A stretch of 64,000 nt of DNA from Corynebacterium imitans (GTDB lineage: Bacteria > Actinomycetota > Actinomycetes > Mycobacteriales > Mycobacteriaceae), in the NCBI RefSeq assembly GCF_000739455.1, contig NZ_CP009211.1, positions 1,005,660-1,069,659 on the forward strand, given 5' to 3'. The notes beneath the pieces are model-generated. The model saw only the letters and a program-made list of their open reading frames with translations. It searched no databases and had not been told where the DNA came from. This document shows, one piece after another, positions 17,830-25,010 of the stretch. The position numbers and the translations under genes were made by a program. The first letter of the stretch is position 1. Each line of letters begins with the position of its first letter.

Positions 17830-18597
17830 ATGTCATCACCAACCCCGCCAACAGATCGCTTCCTTGACGAATCCGTCCTGCCCGACTTCACCGCACTGCG
17901 GATGACTGCCTTCGGCAGAAGCGTCATCGACATCGCCAACGATCCCGCATTCGACGCATGGACCTTTTCCCAAAAGGTGCTCTACGCACTCGATAAAGAA
18001 GTCGCGGCCAGGCGTGAACGACGCATCAACAAACTGCTGAAAGCATCCCGATCGCCAAACCTTGATGCTTGCCTTGAAAACGTGGTCTGCACGCCTGACC
18101 GCAACATCAACCCCGAGCAAGTCAGCAGACTCGCTCACGGACAATGGTGCCACCTGGGCCAAAACATTGTCATCCTGGGCAAATCCTCAGTCGGCAAAAC
18201 CTACCTCGCCCAAGCCCTAATCACAGCAGCATGCCGCAACGACTACTCCGCACGGTTCTACCGCACCGACATGCTCGCCGCCGAACTGGCAGTCCTCCAA
18301 CCCGATGACCCCACACGGCTAAAATTCATCCAGCGCCTCCACGACGTCGACGTCCTGGTCCTCGATGACTTCCTGACCACACCTGTGGATGCCGCGACCG
18401 CGCACCAGCTTCTCAACATCCTCGCCGGGAGAGAAGGCAAAGTCTCAACGATAGTGACCTCACAATTCACCCCACTGGAGTGGTACAAGTCCATCCCCGA
18501 CGCCGTAATCTCCGAGTCAATCCTCAACCGACTCGTCTCCGGCGCCGAGATCATCACACTCGAAGGACCAAACATGCGCCTTAACACCAACACATAA
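17830..18597 (+). CDS. istB: IS21-family helper ATPase IstB
   Basis: A 255-residue AAA+ protein related to DnaC. Walker A is GKSSVGKTYLA (family usually GxPGxGKTHLA) and Walker B is VLVLDDF. It regulates target choice and activates IstA in an ATP-dependent complex. The gene follows istA directly and its 3' end runs into the right terminal repeats, as normal for the family. Confidence 0.93.
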   Translation: MSSPTPPTDRFLDESVLPDFTALRMTAFGRSVIDIANDPAFDAWTFSQKVLYALDKEVAARRERRINKLLKASRSPNLDACLENVVCTPDRNINPEQVSRLAHGQWCHLGQNIVILGKSSVGKTYLAQALITAACRNDYSARFYRTDMLAAELAVLQPDDPTRLKFIQRLHDVDVLVLDDFLTTPVDAATAHQLLNILAGREGKVSTIVTSQFTPLEWYKSIPDAVISESILNRLVSGAEIITLEGPNMRLNTNT

Positions 18598-18749
18598 CCA
18601 CCAACAACGCCTGAGTGAGACACCGCTACCGGATACTCACTCAGGCGCTACCAGATACTCACCACACCGCTACCATTTCAGTCTTCTGAACAATTTGGGG
18701 TAGGACGGCTTAGAAAAGCCCAGGTGGCGGTGATCCGCGTGACCTAAAT

Positions 18750-18761
18750 GGAGCTAGCTCC
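18750..18761. repeat. Second copy of the GGAGCTAGCTCC palindrome
   Basis: The perfect 12-bp core recurs here, extended to 14 bp by flanking T/A, preceded by CCTAAA as at the left copy. Removing the insertion element and one target copy leaves the two cores about 70 bp apart, with a shared GGGGTAGGA stretch before each, so the pair seems to come from a diverged short duplication. Confidence 0.55.
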
Positions 18762-18825
18762 AACTGGCTATCGCACCAACCCAACCAGCTGCGATGCTGA
18801 GGGAGTCATACGGGAAAAGAAGTCG

Positions 18826-18849
18826 GGTGCCTCGGATTTCCGAGGCACC
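18826..18849 (-). terminator. Terminator of the DUF2335-like gene
   Basis: Perfect 10-bp stem GGTGCCTCGG (18826-18835) / CCGAGGCACC (18840-18849) with a 4-base loop. On the minus strand it is followed by a pyrimidine-rich run with TTTT, fitting termination of the gene ending at 18865. Confidence 0.75.
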
Positions 18850-18864
18850 GGTGTGGCAGCCGCG

Positions 18865-19438
18865 TTACTCGATTTTGTCGTCTTCTTTTTCGCGGACAGT
18901 TCTGACGAATTTACCCAGAAACTGAAAGACAGCGGGGGCGAGAAACAACCCGGCGAACAGTTCGGATACACCGCCCAGATAGACACCGATCGCGGCTCCA
19001 ACCGAAGTGATAAACATGCCGAAACTCAAATATTGGCCGCGCTTTAAAGCGTCGACGTCACCTTTCGCGAGCCACTCCTTCTCGTGGTTCGACGCAGCAA
19101 TACTCTGCTCAGCCATCTGCATGGCGCGGTCAGCAAAGGACGGGTTAAGCCTCTAAAGTCTCCGGTGAAGGAGCTGGAGCACTCCATAAATACGAGTCAA
19201 CCCTTCGAGTGAGCTCTTCGACAATTTCAGCGGTGACTACTTCGTCTTCTGTACTAGCTGAATACTGCGATCCAGGGCGTTGAACGTTGCTTTCCATCCG
19301 TTGTAAATGGTCGCCCGAGGGTCGTTCTTCGCCATGCGTGCCTTCGTCCGCAGGGGGCGGGGGTTGGTTTCCATCATGTCCACTCCCCGGCGACGGGCTC
19401 GGGCTGTGGCGTTCCTCGTTTTGAGAGTCATTGCCCAT
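18865..19438 (-). pseudogene. DUF2335-like membrane protein gene, frameshifted
   Basis: Two frames together give one recognisable protein. The first (from ATG 19438, with GAAGAAGG before it) encodes a Ser/Pro/Glu-rich tail and the family-like phrase WSAPAPSPETLEA, then stops at 19145. The second continues with LNPSFADRAMQMAEQ, a basic helix and two hydrophobic segments to 18865. This matches the layout of DUF2335 proteins (polar N-terminus, PLPPPE-like motif, helix, two C-terminal membrane segments). One extra G near 19149-19152 would explain the break. It could be a sequencing error, a true mutation or a translational shift; I favour mutation because no classic slippery site is present. Confidence 0.6.
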
Positions 19439-19675
19439 GCACCTTCTTCCTTTCGGTAGTGAGACTGAGTGGTTTATGTCTCTCTGCCATTCAACCACAT
19501 ACCGCGCGTGCCTATTGCTTTACTGGGGTTCGGACGGGGGGTCGCGCTCGACGCTGCCGGTAATGCTTGCGCGGGCCTACCGGAATCAATCTCTAACTGC
19601 CCTATCCTGGCGACACGGACCCGTTGGGTTGCGTCGCGCCTCCGAACAGTGCGAACCAGTGCTAGGGGCGGGTAT
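19439..19675. other. Intergenic, promoter region only
   Basis: Lies upstream of the minus-strand DUF2335-like gene and downstream of the Abi gene. I see no coding signal with a ribosome site; a short plus-strand frame here resembles part of a TetR protein by chance. Confidence 0.4.
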
Positions 19676-20635
19676 CTAATCCGGTGAAATCTGCTGAATA
19701 CCGTGGGCGTAGGCAGGGTTTTGGTCGATTAACTTCTCGAACCCGCTTGCGTAATTCCGAGCCACCGAAGCACCGTGCATACTTGCTAGGTTGTAAAAGG
19801 CCACCACCATCGAGCGTGGGTCTACATCTTTCATTTTCTTACGAAATAGTCCGGCTCTCGTCGGTGTGTTCGATGTGGGGCGCATCCACAGCCGGTTATG
19901 GTGGGCAGTGAGGTTTCGGAGGAAAAGAATCGACGAGCACCCAACCGCGAAGCGGTCCGCCTTGAAGTTCAAGGCACCAGACACCTCTTTCCAGAGTGGG
20001 CCTTGGGTACCAGGTGGGTTGAACGACAAAATGGCGCGGTTCAGGTGACCGAGAGTCAGACTGTCCACGACTGACCAGATCGGTAGGCCCTGGACCAACT
20101 GCAACACCTGCTCACGGTTGTCCCTCGTAACCCATCGTGGGGGCTGTGGTAGTCCGATAATTCTGCATTGTCTTTCTATGTGATTGACAACATACGCCTC
20201 CCTGTAGTTGAGAATGTCGCGCAACATTCCCTCAATCAGGTCCTCCGGCGTGTAATTGCTATCAAGAAGGAGATAGTTGGACGGTTCCAGATAATCGTCG
20301 TAGGGACAGGAACTTTTGCACAGCGCATTTACAAAATGGTGACGCAGTTGGAACTCAACAGTGCGGATGCCTGAGAATATGTACGAAGACATTTGTGAGT
20401 CGGCGTCCATGATTCTGAATACTTCGCTGGGGGATTTCTGCACGGTAATTGCGCCGTTGTCGTGCAGGTAGCGGAAGTTCCTGGCGTACCCGATAAAGAA
20501 GTGAAAATTGACCGTGGCAAGGCGAGCCACGTCGTCTTCTGTGATTGACGACCTAGGGAAATAGTGTCGCTCTTCTAGGTACTCGATTTTCCCATCTGTG
20601 GTGAGGAAAGGTGGTCTATTATCTCCGCTCTTCAT
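19676..20635 (-). CDS. Abi_2/AbiD-F-type abortive infection protein
   Basis: A 319-residue protein that matches the Abi_2 (AbiD/AbiF) pattern: YLEERHYFPRSSITEDD near the start, a long helical region, and near the end RNLTAHHNRLW (R240 to H245). The Rx4H arrangement is the HEPN-type RNase signature. Abi_2 proteins are phage-defence or toxin-like proteins thought to cleave RNA during infection. It stands alone without an obvious antitoxin gene. Local base composition is lower in G+C than the core genes around it, fitting horizontal transfer. It sits among methylase and transposase remnants next to a tRNA gene. Confidence 0.8.
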   Translation of the reverse strand: MKSGDNRPPFLTTDGKIEYLEERHYFPRSSITEDDVARLATVNFHFFIGYARNFRYLHDNGAITVQKSPSEVFRIMDADSQMSSYIFSGIRTVEFQLRHHFVNALCKSSCPYDDYLEPSNYLLLDSNYTPEDLIEGMLRDILNYREAYVVNHIERQCRIIGLPQPPRWVTRDNREQVLQLVQGLPIWSVVDSLTLGHLNRAILSFNPPGTQGPLWKEVSGALNFKADRFAVGCSSILFLRNLTAHHNRLWMRPTSNTPTRAGLFRKKMKDVDPRSMVVAFYNLASMHGASVARNYASGFEKLIDQNPAYAHGIQQISPD

Positions 20636-20686
20636 TAGACAGTAACTTTACCAATGGAGTGCAGCGTTACCTTTTAGGGAAAGAAC

Positions 20687-20710
20687 AACACCCCACTCGC
20701 GTGGGGTGTT
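20687..20710 (-). terminator. Perfect hairpin, terminator-like on the minus strand
   Basis: AACACCCCAC (20687-20696) and GTGGGGTGTT (20701-20710) form a perfect 10-bp stem with a 4-base loop. On the minus strand it is followed by TGTTCTTTCC, so it could stop transcripts coming from 20.7-21.1 kb before they enter the Abi gene. No confident gene there needs it. Confidence 0.55.
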
Positions 20711-20822
20711 GAACAGGGCCGAACAGCGGGGCGCTTCCGGGAGAGGCGGCTGAACGGGGCTGATGACTTCACTATAGACGGACAGGGGGGTTGTGCGTGA
20801 CTCGGCGTGAGAATGAGTCGCG

Positions 20823-21005
20823 TTGTCCACCGCCCGAATTGCGTTACCGCTGTTCATCGCCGGTTGGTTTGCCCTATTTCAGGGGTATTCGATCTGGAAG
20901 GAGGGACGCGACCACCTGTGTCTCAACGTGCCGTGTATGGAACACGAGGGAGATGTCAGAGCCTTTCGAGACGGTCGGGAGACCCCCTCCGACCCCTCCG
21001 GGTAG
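20823..21005 (+). CDS. Possible small membrane protein (weak)
   Basis: A 60-codon frame starting at TTG. It encodes one clear hydrophobic segment (IALPLFIAGWFALF, about residues 6-19) followed by a polar tail with two cysteines. The ribosome site is poor and no homologue is recognised. It could be a remnant or chance. Confidence 0.25.
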   Translation: MSTARIALPLFIAGWFALFQGYSIWKEGRDHLCLNVPCMEHEGDVRAFRDGRETPSDPSG

Positions 21006-21111
21006 GTGCGTGTCACCGGGGTAAGTCACCCTCCTCGAAGATACGGTTAAATCACGTCCCCACGCTGCCGGTAATGCCGATACAGTGGGAAAAATGATAT
21101 TGGAGGTTCCC

Positions 21112-21201
21112 GTGGCGAGAAGCCAGAAACTAGAACTGACCTGGTTCAACAAAGACAAGGCGCTTATTCCGACGCAGAGTGGGAAGTATGGCTACACCTG
21201 A
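21112..21201 (+). pseudogene. N-terminal remnant of a type III restriction-modification methylase (mod)
   Basis: GTG at 21112 follows GGAGG (21102-21106) at proper spacing. Twenty-nine codons read MARSQKLELTWFNKDKAL, then IPTQSGKYGYT, and stop. This matches from memory the first residues of type III (Mod-type) adenine methyltransferases, where a Trp-Val-Asp-Pro segment would follow. Here the frame ends at a junction with a transposase remnant. The rest of mod and any res gene are missing. Confidence 0.55.
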
Positions 21202-21214
21202 GTTGCCCCGTCCG

Positions 21215-21460
21215 ACCCGCGCTACTGTGAGAGACGAATGGAGCACCCGCAACGACATCGTCGGAACCAACGGCAAAGTCACCATCCGCTACGCCGGAAG
21301 GCTCTACCACCTAGGCATCGGACGCGCCTACGGCGGGAAACACATCCTGATGGTCATCACCGACAACCACGTCACCACATCGTTAAAAGAGACCGGCGAA
21401 ATCATCACCGAGCACTACATCGACACCTCCCGCAATTACCAAAAACCATACTGGCAATAA
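21215..21460 (+). pseudogene. C-terminal remnant of an IS481/IS3-type transposase
   Basis: The frame encodes DEWSTRNDIVG, then GKVTIRYAGRLYHLGIGRA, then a stretch ending SRNYQKPYW. This is the typical end of IS481-type integrases (after the DDE core): a small beta domain with the LxHxGxGRA phrase and a final NYQxPYW. The catalytic core is absent. Its upstream edge abuts the methylase remnant, so two mobile fragments were joined by rearrangement. Confidence 0.7.
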
Positions 21461-21486
21461 GGCCAACGTCCACTGACCTAAAAACA

Positions 21487-21527
21487 AAACCGGCACCTCG
21501 GAAAAACAAAAACCGAGGCACCGGTTT
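21487..21527 (+). terminator. Hairpin after the transposase remnant
   Basis: AAACCGGCACCTCGG (21487-21501) and CCGAGGCACCGGTTT (21513-21527) pair with one 2-base mismatch and end in TTT. It probably was the terminator or right end of the transposon. The same 13 bases CCGAGGCACCGGT also occur in the hairpin at 18840-18852. Confidence 0.6.
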
Positions 21528-21578
21528 GTCCACCATCTCGCGACTGAGTTGTCAACTATGTCGCGACTGAGGACAGCG

Positions 21579-21652
21579 TGTCCCCGACAGGACTCGAACC
21601 TGCGACCTTCGGTACCGGAAACCGATGCTCTAATCCACTGAGCTACGGAGAC
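21579..21652 (-). tRNA. tRNA-Arg (anticodon CCG)
   Basis: On the minus strand a full cloverleaf can be drawn: acceptor GTCTCCG/CGGGGAC with one T-G pair, D stem GCTC/GAGC, anticodon stem TCGGT/ACCGA with loop TTCCGGT (anticodon CCG, reading CGG), T loop TTCGAGT and discriminator A. CCA is not encoded. Its 3' end points toward the accessory region on the left, as expected for an integration site. Confidence 0.95.
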
Positions 21653-21946
21653 ATCGTTGTGCTTTTTACGCGGAAGCTTCCGCGTGTGAAGACAACAGGA
21701 TAGAGCGTAGCACCCGACGGTGGTGGGGAGTTAATTGGTGTGTGGGTGGCGTCGAGAAGCGAGCGGGGCGTGGGGGAGTCCGGGATTTCCTAGGCACATC
21801 CATGGAACGCGCCAGGGAGTTTTCACTGATTTGCAGGGGTGGTGTCGCATGATGATTGTGCGCCTTTGAGGAGGCGTGACACGGGAAACAATGACAGCAA
21901 AGTGGCCGGTACCGAGTGCGGTACCGGCCACTTTGTGTGTGCCGAA
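21653..21946. other. tRNA upstream region with perfect 18-bp palindrome, and lutC terminator
   Basis: ACGCGGAAGCTTCCGCGT (21668-21685) is a perfect palindrome lying between the likely tRNA promoter (TATCCT on the minus strand, 21708-21703) and the tRNA start. No T run follows it in either direction. No coding signal is seen. Confidence 0.5.
21901..21932 (-). terminator. Terminator of the lactate operon
   Basis: AGTGGCCGGTACC (21901-21913) and GGTACCGGCCACT (21920-21932) form a perfect 13-bp stem with a 6-base loop, 15 bases past the lutC stop on the minus strand, followed by TTTGCTGTC. Confidence 0.8.
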
Positions 21947-22600
21947 TTAGTGGACGACCATCACGATCAGGTCGCGCGGGCCGTGCACGCCCTCGACGCG
22001 GACCAGCTCGATGTCGGAGGTCGCGGAGCCACCGGAAATCATGGTGGCCGGCTTCTCCGGATCGATGCGGCTGATCATCTCAGGCACGCCGTAGACCAGG
22101 GAATCGGGGCGCACGATCACCACGTGGCGGTCGGGCACGAGTGACAGCGCGCGGCGGCCGCACACATCGCCAGACTCGAGCACGATGGAGCCGGTCTGGG
22201 CGGAGGTCACCTTGGAGTCGGTGACGACGGCGCCGACGTCGCCAAGCTCTCGCGGGTCCGAGGCCGGGTCATCGGCGCGGGAGGAACCGTCGAACTCGGT
22301 GAAGAGGGACTCGTCCAAGCCGGGGGCGTAGACGATGTCCTTGGCACCGCGCTCGGCGAGGATCTTGGCGATGTTGCTTGCCAGATCCGCCTCGGAGGTC
22401 TCCACCACGGTGGCCTTGTAGTCCAGCAGGCGGTCGACGAGGATCTCGCGCAGCTGCTCCGGGGTGTGATCCGAGGAGGTGTTGTACTCGCGGACCGGCT
22501 CGACGTACGCGGGTGCGTTGGAGAGCTTCTGCGCGTTGCGAATGCGGTTCAGGATTTCCTTCTTCGCGTCCGCGTTACGGGAGGAAACATTGGCTGCCAT
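21947..22600 (-). CDS. lutC: L-lactate utilisation protein LutC
   Basis: A 217-residue protein of the LutC/LldG (DUF162) family. It shows the conserved VTSAQTGSIVLES and GVHGPRDLIVMVVH stretches. With LutA and LutB it forms the iron-sulfur L-lactate dehydrogenase complex that oxidises lactate to pyruvate, independent of the FMN-type LldD. It is the last gene of the operon, three bases after lutB, and is followed by a strong terminator. Confidence 0.93.
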   Translation of the reverse strand: MAANVSSRNADAKKEILNRIRNAQKLSNAPAYVEPVREYNTSSDHTPEQLREILVDRLLDYKATVVETSEADLASNIAKILAERGAKDIVYAPGLDESLFTEFDGSSRADDPASDPRELGDVGAVVTDSKVTSAQTGSIVLESGDVCGRRALSLVPDRHVVIVRPDSLVYGVPEMISRIDPEKPATMISGGSATSDIELVRVEGVHGPRDLIVMVVH

Positions 22601-22603
22601 GAT

Positions 22604-24166
22604 CTACTTATCCTCTCCGGTGTTTGGGTCGACAAAGTCGGTGTTTTCGGAATCGCGGCCGGGCACGCCACGCTTGCGTTCCGCGGCGAGCAGGTCGCGC
22701 GCCTCGTCCGTCTCCCACCACTGGCGGAAGGACTTCTTCGGCGGCACTGCCACGTCGCGGTAGTCGGTCCAACCATTGATCGGGGCAGGCATAGAGGTGA
22801 TCTCGCCCTTGAAACCGCCGAGGACGCGGCCGAGTGCGACCATGCGCACTGCCTTGTCCCACAGCTTCGGCTTGCCCCACATGGTGCCGATCAGGCCGAA
22901 GGCGGCCTTCTCCAGGCGCGGGTTGTGCTGTTCCACCTTCTGGTGGCGCATCTCCAGCAGGATGTCGGTGATTGGGATCTTCACCGGGCACACCTCGTTG
23001 CAGCGCCCGCACAGGGAGGAGGCATACGGCAGCGAGGAGTTCGGGTCGTTGAGATCCTCCATACCCGTCAGCTGCGGGGTGAGGATCGCACCGATCGGGC
23101 CCGGGTAGGTCGAACCGTAGGAGTGGCCGCCGGCGCGCTCGTAGACCGGGCACACGTTCAGGCAGGCCGAGCAGCGGATGCACTTGAGTGCTTCGCGGCC
23201 GATCTCGTTCGACAGTGCAGCAGTACGACCGTTGTCCAGCAGGACAATGTGGAAGTTCTGCGGGCCGTCGCCCTCGGTCACACCCGACCACAGGGAGGTG
23301 TACGGGTTCATGCGCTCACCGGTAGACGAGCGCGGCAGCAGCTGCAGGAAGACTTCCAGATCCTGGAAGGTCGGCAGCAGCTTTTCAATGCCCATCACGG
23401 AGATCAGGGTCTCGGGCATGGTCAGGCACATACGGCCGTTGCCCTCGGACTCCACGATGGAAACCGTGCCGGTTTCCGCGATACCGAAGTTCACGCCAGA
23501 GATGGCAACCTTCGCCTTCATGAACTGCTCGCGCAGGTACTGGCGGGCAGCCTCAGCCAGCTCGGCTGGGTCGGAAGTCAGCGACTCGTCCGTGTTTGGC
23601 ATCTTGTCGACGAAGATGTTGCGGATCTCGGAGCGGTTGCGGTGAATCGCCGGCACCAGAATGTGGGAGGGGAAGTCCTCGCCCAGCTGCACGATCAGCT
23701 CGGCCAGGTCGGTTTCCTGCGCGGTGATGCCGCGCTTTTCCAGCTCTTCGTTTAGTGCGATTTCCTGGGTGGCCATGGACTTGATCTTGACCACATCGGT
23801 CTCGCCGGTTTCTTCGATGAGCCCGGCGATGATTTCGTTGGCCTCTTCCGCATCGCGCGCCCAGTGGACGTGGCCGCCACGGGCGGTGACGTTGCGCTCG
23901 AACTCCTCGAGCAGCTCGGGCATGCGCGCGCCGACGTCTTGCTTAATCGACGAGCCGGCGTTGCGCAGCTGCTGCCAGTCATCCAGCTCGTCAACCACGT
24001 TCTGACGCTTCACACGAATTGCGGTGGTGGCGTAGTTCAGGTTGCGACGCTTGGTGACGTTGTCCAGCTCGTGGTGCGCAGCCTTCTGGAACTTCTCGCT
24101 GCCACGCAGGTGGTTCGGGCCCTTTGCGTGGGGCGGCATTTGGGGTTTACCGAGTGCGACTTTCAC
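22604..24166 (-). CDS. lutB: L-lactate utilisation iron-sulfur protein LutB
   Basis: A 520-residue protein. An N-terminal DUF162-like domain is followed by two 4Fe-4S motifs (CIRCSACLNVCPVY and CGRCNEVCPVKIP), then a C-terminal LutB domain with a Trp-rich tail. It passes electrons within the LutABC complex at the membrane. Its ATG overlaps the lutA stop by four bases (ATGA type), so it is translationally coupled to lutA. Confidence 0.94.
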   Translation of the reverse strand: MKVALGKPQMPPHAKGPNHLRGSEKFQKAAHHELDNVTKRRNLNYATTAIRVKRQNVVDELDDWQQLRNAGSSIKQDVGARMPELLEEFERNVTARGGHVHWARDAEEANEIIAGLIEETGETDVVKIKSMATQEIALNEELEKRGITAQETDLAELIVQLGEDFPSHILVPAIHRNRSEIRNIFVDKMPNTDESLTSDPAELAEAARQYLREQFMKAKVAISGVNFGIAETGTVSIVESEGNGRMCLTMPETLISVMGIEKLLPTFQDLEVFLQLLPRSSTGERMNPYTSLWSGVTEGDGPQNFHIVLLDNGRTAALSNEIGREALKCIRCSACLNVCPVYERAGGHSYGSTYPGPIGAILTPQLTGMEDLNDPNSSLPYASSLCGRCNEVCPVKIPITDILLEMRHQKVEQHNPRLEKAAFGLIGTMWGKPKLWDKAVRMVALGRVLGGFKGEITSMPAPINGWTDYRDVAVPPKKSFRQWWETDEARDLLAAERKRGVPGRDSENTDFVDPNTGEDK

Positions 24167-24948
24167 AGCATGCTCTCCTTCGAGTACGCGGCTGATTCAG
24201 GGGTCCACGGGTTCGCCTTGGTGGAGGCGAGGATCTCAGCCATGTGCAGGGCGCGCACACCCGTGTGCTGGCGGCTCATTGCGCCAGCGATGTTCATCAG
24301 GCAGGAGGAGTCACCGGCGGTGACGTACTCCGCCTTCGTGTCCTTGATGTGGCGGGCCTTGTCGGAAACCATCGCCGCAGACACCTCGGACATCTTCAGT
24401 GCGAAGGTGCCGCCGAAGCCGCAGCATTCCTCGCGGTTGGGCAGCTCCACCAGCTCCAGACCCTCGACTGCGCGCAGCAGCTTGTAGGGGCGCTCGCCGA
24501 CCTCCAGGAAGCGGCGGGAGTGGCAGGACTCGTGGTAGGTCACGCGGTGGGGGAAGAACGCCCCGACATCTTCGGTGCCTGCGACATCGATGATGAACTC
24601 GGAGAGTTCGTAGGTTTTCTTGGCGGCCTTCTTCGCCCCGTCAACAAGCGCGGGGCTGCCGTAGCGGTCCGCCAGGGAGACGTGCTGCTCACGCACGGCA
24701 CCCGCGCAAGAGCCGGACGGTGCCACCACGTAATCGATGGACGGGTCGGCAAAGGCGTCGACGTAGGACTCAATGATTGGCACGGCCTGCTTCTGGTAGC
24801 CAGTGTTGACGTGCATCTGGCCGCAGCACGTCTGGCCTTCTGGGAAGACGACCTCGTAGCCTAGGCGTGATAGCACTAGCGCCGAGGCCTTGTGCGCATC
24901 AGGAAAAAGAGCGTCGCCGATACAAGTAGAAAACAGTGCTACTCGCAA
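24163..24948 (-). CDS. lutA: L-lactate utilisation protein LutA (CCG-domain oxidoreductase)
   Basis: A 261-residue protein with two cysteine-rich CCG domains: GQTCCGQMH and NREECCGFGG, each with a partner Cys segment upstream. Such domains bind a non-canonical 4Fe-4S cluster, as in heterodisulfide reductase B. I chose the TTG at 24948 because AAGGAG lies 6 bases upstream and the protein then begins at the family start (RVALFSTCIGD). The frame continues to 25002 without a better site. It lies 62 bases after lldP. Confidence 0.92.
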   Translation of the reverse strand: MRVALFSTCIGDALFPDAHKASALVLSRLGYEVVFPEGQTCCGQMHVNTGYQKQAVPIIESYVDAFADPSIDYVVAPSGSCAGAVREQHVSLADRYGSPALVDGAKKAAKKTYELSEFIIDVAGTEDVGAFFPHRVTYHESCHSRRFLEVGERPYKLLRAVEGLELVELPNREECCGFGGTFALKMSEVSAAMVSDKARHIKDTKAEYVTAGDSSCLMNIAGAMSRQHTGVRALHMAEILASTKANPWTPESAAYSKESML

Positions 24949-25010
24949 TGTGGACTCCTTATGGTGAATTTCTAGTGAAGGATTGCTCCGGCAGCCGGGC
25001 ACCTAAGTCT

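Larger units (their letters stand above)
16047..18692 (+). mobile_element. Intact IS21-family insertion sequence
   Basis: A 2,646-bp element from TGTT (16047) to AACA (18692), carrying istA and istB. Each end holds three 11-bp repeats on a 22-bp period: TATYTGGTAGC at 16060, 16082 and 16104 on the left, and the inverse GCTACC-type copies at 18625, 18647 and 18669 on the right. The outer repeat lies the same distance from each tip. The flanks are identical 7-bp direct repeats, ATTTGGG at 16040-16046 and 18693-18699. Both genes look complete, so it may still be active and the insertion is probably recent. Confidence 0.92.
20636..21111. other. Gene-poor stretch of the island
   Basis: Apart from a hairpin (20687-20710) and a weak 60-codon membrane-like frame (20823-21005), I see no gene here. 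It probably holds eroded sequence between the Abi gene and the methylase remnant. Confidence 0.45.

Noticed and set aside
18748..19047. A 99-codon plus-strand frame opposite the DUF2335-like gene.
   Set aside because: It is antisense to a recognisable protein, lacks a ribosome site and contains the terminator hairpin.
19541..19679. A plus-strand frame with TLPVMLARAY, similar to part of the TetR protein at 15389 (TLPAMLARAF).
   Set aside because: The likeness covers only about ten residues and the rest does not fit a TetR protein, so chance or a tiny fragment is more likely.
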